Shown here piece by piece: positions 63,024 through 64,000 of a stretch of DNA of 64,000 nt. The notes under the pieces are model-generated. The model made no database searches, had not been told where the DNA came from, and saw only the letters and a list, made by a program, of their open reading frames with translations. Source of the DNA: Xaviernesmea oryzae (GTDB lineage: Bacteria; Pseudomonadota; Alphaproteobacteria; Rhizobiales; Rhizobiaceae); contig NZ_FXAF01000003.1 of assembly GCF_900177415.1 (NCBI RefSeq), positions 248,001-312,000 on the forward strand, in the 5' to 3' direction. Position numbers and translations under genes: made by a program. The stretch's first letter is position 1; each line of letters starts with the position of its first letter.

Positions 63024-63278
63024 CTACGCTTGCTCAGGTGGCTTCCGGCCGGCTTCGATCCGTGCCACCCAGTCCGCCCCGATCCGATACTGCTTCAGGG
63101 CATCGACCGGGTCCTCGTCGTCGAGCCGCGAACAGAGCCGGTAGATTTCCAGCGTCTCGGCATCCATCTCGCCGCGCTGGTGGAAATACATGGCCGCGGC
63201 ATATCTCGCACGCCCGGACCATTCGAGGCCCGGAGCCAGGTTGATCAATTGCCATTGCCGGCGGGTTTCGGGGTCCAT
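63024..63278 (-). CDS. Small hypothetical protein next to a GcvT-like gene
   Basis: An 84-residue acidic, helical protein (MDPETRRQWQLINLAPGLEWSGRARYAAAMYFHQRG...IYRLCSRLDDEDPVDALKQYRIGADWVARIEAG). ATG 63278 has GAGG six bases upstream; TTG 63290, which overlaps the stop of the preceding GcvT-like gene (TTGA), is also possible. No signal peptide or membrane segment, and no family recognised. The tight coupling suggests it works with the GcvT-like protein. Confidence 0.65.
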   Translation of the reverse strand: MDPETRRQWQLINLAPGLEWSGRARYAAAMYFHQRGEMDAETLEIYRLCSRLDDEDPVDALKQYRIGADWVARIEAGRKPPEQA

Positions 63279-63286
63279 GGCATGCC

Positions 63287-64000
63287 TCAAAACCGCCCTG
63301 GCGGCGTAAATGTCCGCCGATCGAGCCTGACGAAAGGCCGGGGCACGATCTTCGCCCGTTTCATCAGCTTCCGATATTGCAGCTCGCGCATCGCGTAGAT
63401 CTCCACACAGAGGTCATCGGCGATGCGTTCGCCGAACGGCCGTTCCAGGCTGGCGATGGCGATGTTGCGCTTGGCGAGCGGCGACCAGATCGCCGCCGTC
63501 ACCAGCCCGACTTCGCGTTTGCCCCGATGATAGACGATCGCGTGCTCGGCCGGAATATTGCCCTCGATCTCCAGCCCGACGAGGATGTGTTTCAGCGTCC
63601 TCCTTTCCCGCGCCCGGAGGATCGCGTCGCGCCCGTTGAAAAACGGCTTTTCCGTATCCACCAGCCAGTCGAGGCCGATCTCGTCGGGCATCCGTCCGCG
63701 ATCTGTCCGAAGCGCGCCTTCGGCTGTGACGAAATCGGCGTTTGCGACGATGAAGCCTGCTTCGATGCGGGCGCGATTGAGCGCGTCGTAACCGATCGCC
63801 TTCAAACCGTGGAGACGGCCTGCCGTCCACAGCCGGTCCCAAAGCGACAAAGCCTTGCCGACCGGCACGAACAGCTCGTAGCCGAGATCGCCGGTGAAGC
63901 CGGTGCGGGAGATAGTCACCTCTGCGTCTTCATGCGGAAAGCGTGCGAGCTGGAAGGGTTTGAGCGCGTCCACGCCGGCAAACCCGGCTGCCTGGAGGAT
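63287..64000 (-). CDS. Aminomethyltransferase (GcvT)-family protein, 5' end missing
   Basis: The frame is open to the right edge, so only the C-terminal 237 residues are present. They contain the GcvT signature ISRTGFTGDLGYELFV (folate-binding domain), DALNRARIEAGFI and the C-terminal barrel (GREVGLVTAAIWSPLAKRNIAIASL-like run). The family includes glycine-cleavage T protein and folate-dependent demethylases such as DmdA and LigM-type enzymes. The tail (RRTFTPPGRF) does not resemble canonical GcvT, so a specialised demethylase is likelier. It may belong to a methyl-transfer cluster beyond the window. Confidence 0.85.
   Translation of the reverse strand: MLQAAGFAGVDALKPFQLARFPHEDAEVTISRTGFTGDLGYELFVPVGKALSLWDRLWTAGRLHGLKAIGYDALNRARIEAGFIVANADFVTAEGALRTDRGRMPDEIGLDWLVDTEKPFFNGRDAILRARERRTLKHILVGLEIEGNIPAEHAIVYHRGKREVGLVTAAIWSPLAKRNIAIASLERPFGERIADDLCVEIYAMRELQYRKLMKRAKIVPRPFVRLDRRTFTPPGRF

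Overview
The window is GC-rich, densely packed DNA with many ATGA/GTGA stop-start overlaps, long antisense reading frames and Rhizobiales-type families (BrnT/BrnA, DUF992, TIGR02587/TIGR02588, AraC-type PobR next to PobA, LacI- and Pot-type ABC transporters). This suggests an alphaproteobacterium of the Rhizobiaceae. The heavy load of catabolic and transport operons and the absence of rRNA, tRNA or core information-processing genes would suit a chromid or megaplasmid, but that is inference. No CRISPR array, insertion sequence, phage gene or replication origin was seen.

Layout. 1-3.9 kb: a molybdenum hydroxylase operon (large subunit cut by the left edge, a leaderless NMT1-type binding protein, the 2Fe-2S subunit and the FAD subunit). 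4.0-9.8 kb: a small membrane protein, a gamma-glutamyltransferase-like enzyme, then modA and modBC (molybdate uptake) separated by two small secreted paralogues; Mo-box-like dyads lie in front of modA and modB and possibly in front of the 2Fe-2S subunit gene. 9.9-15.4 kb: a LacI-type regulator, then an operator-promoter and an operon for a polar amino-acid-type ABC importer, a D-2-hydroxyacid dehydrogenase and a small dimeric-barrel protein. 15.5-27 kb: mixed genes (kynA, DUF2380 protein, MFS exporter, wHTH-TPR regulator, DUF992 protein, pobR/pobA, a TIGR02587/02588 pair with an HWE kinase, a VWA protein).

27-34 kb: a LysR regulator divergent from two tandem dimethylglycine/sarcosine-dehydrogenase-like flavoproteins and a glycine-betaine-monooxygenase-like Rieske protein. 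34-35 kb: a BrnT/BrnA toxin-antitoxin pair and a GFA protein. 35-42.6 kb: a carnitine operon on the minus strand (BKACE, carnitine dehydrogenase-thioesterase fusion, acyl-CoA dehydrogenase, ADP-forming-type acyl-CoA synthetase, CaiD) with a divergent CdhR-like regulator. Together with the 27-34 kb block it can be read as a route gamma-butyrobetaine -> carnitine -> glycine betaine -> dimethylglycine -> sarcosine -> glycine.

42.9-53.5 kb is the least familiar part. A luciferase-like monooxygenase and an alpha/beta hydrolase run divergently from an SDR, an aldehyde dehydrogenase, a ThDP enzyme, an FMN 2-hydroxyacid oxidase, a second unlike ThDP enzyme and a GlcD-type FAD dehydrogenase. Its enzyme types match a mandelate-style path (2-hydroxyacid -> 2-oxoacid -> decarboxylation -> aldehyde -> acid) with one dehydrogenase suited to each enantiomer. 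54-61 kb: a Rieske oxygenase, a soluble chemoreceptor-like protein, a class III aminotransferase and a PotBCA-type importer without a binding protein; the oxygenase and importer/aminotransferase promoters share an almost identical operator. 61-64 kb: a GFA protein, an HD hydrolase, an SDR, a small unknown protein and a GcvT-like protein cut by the right edge.
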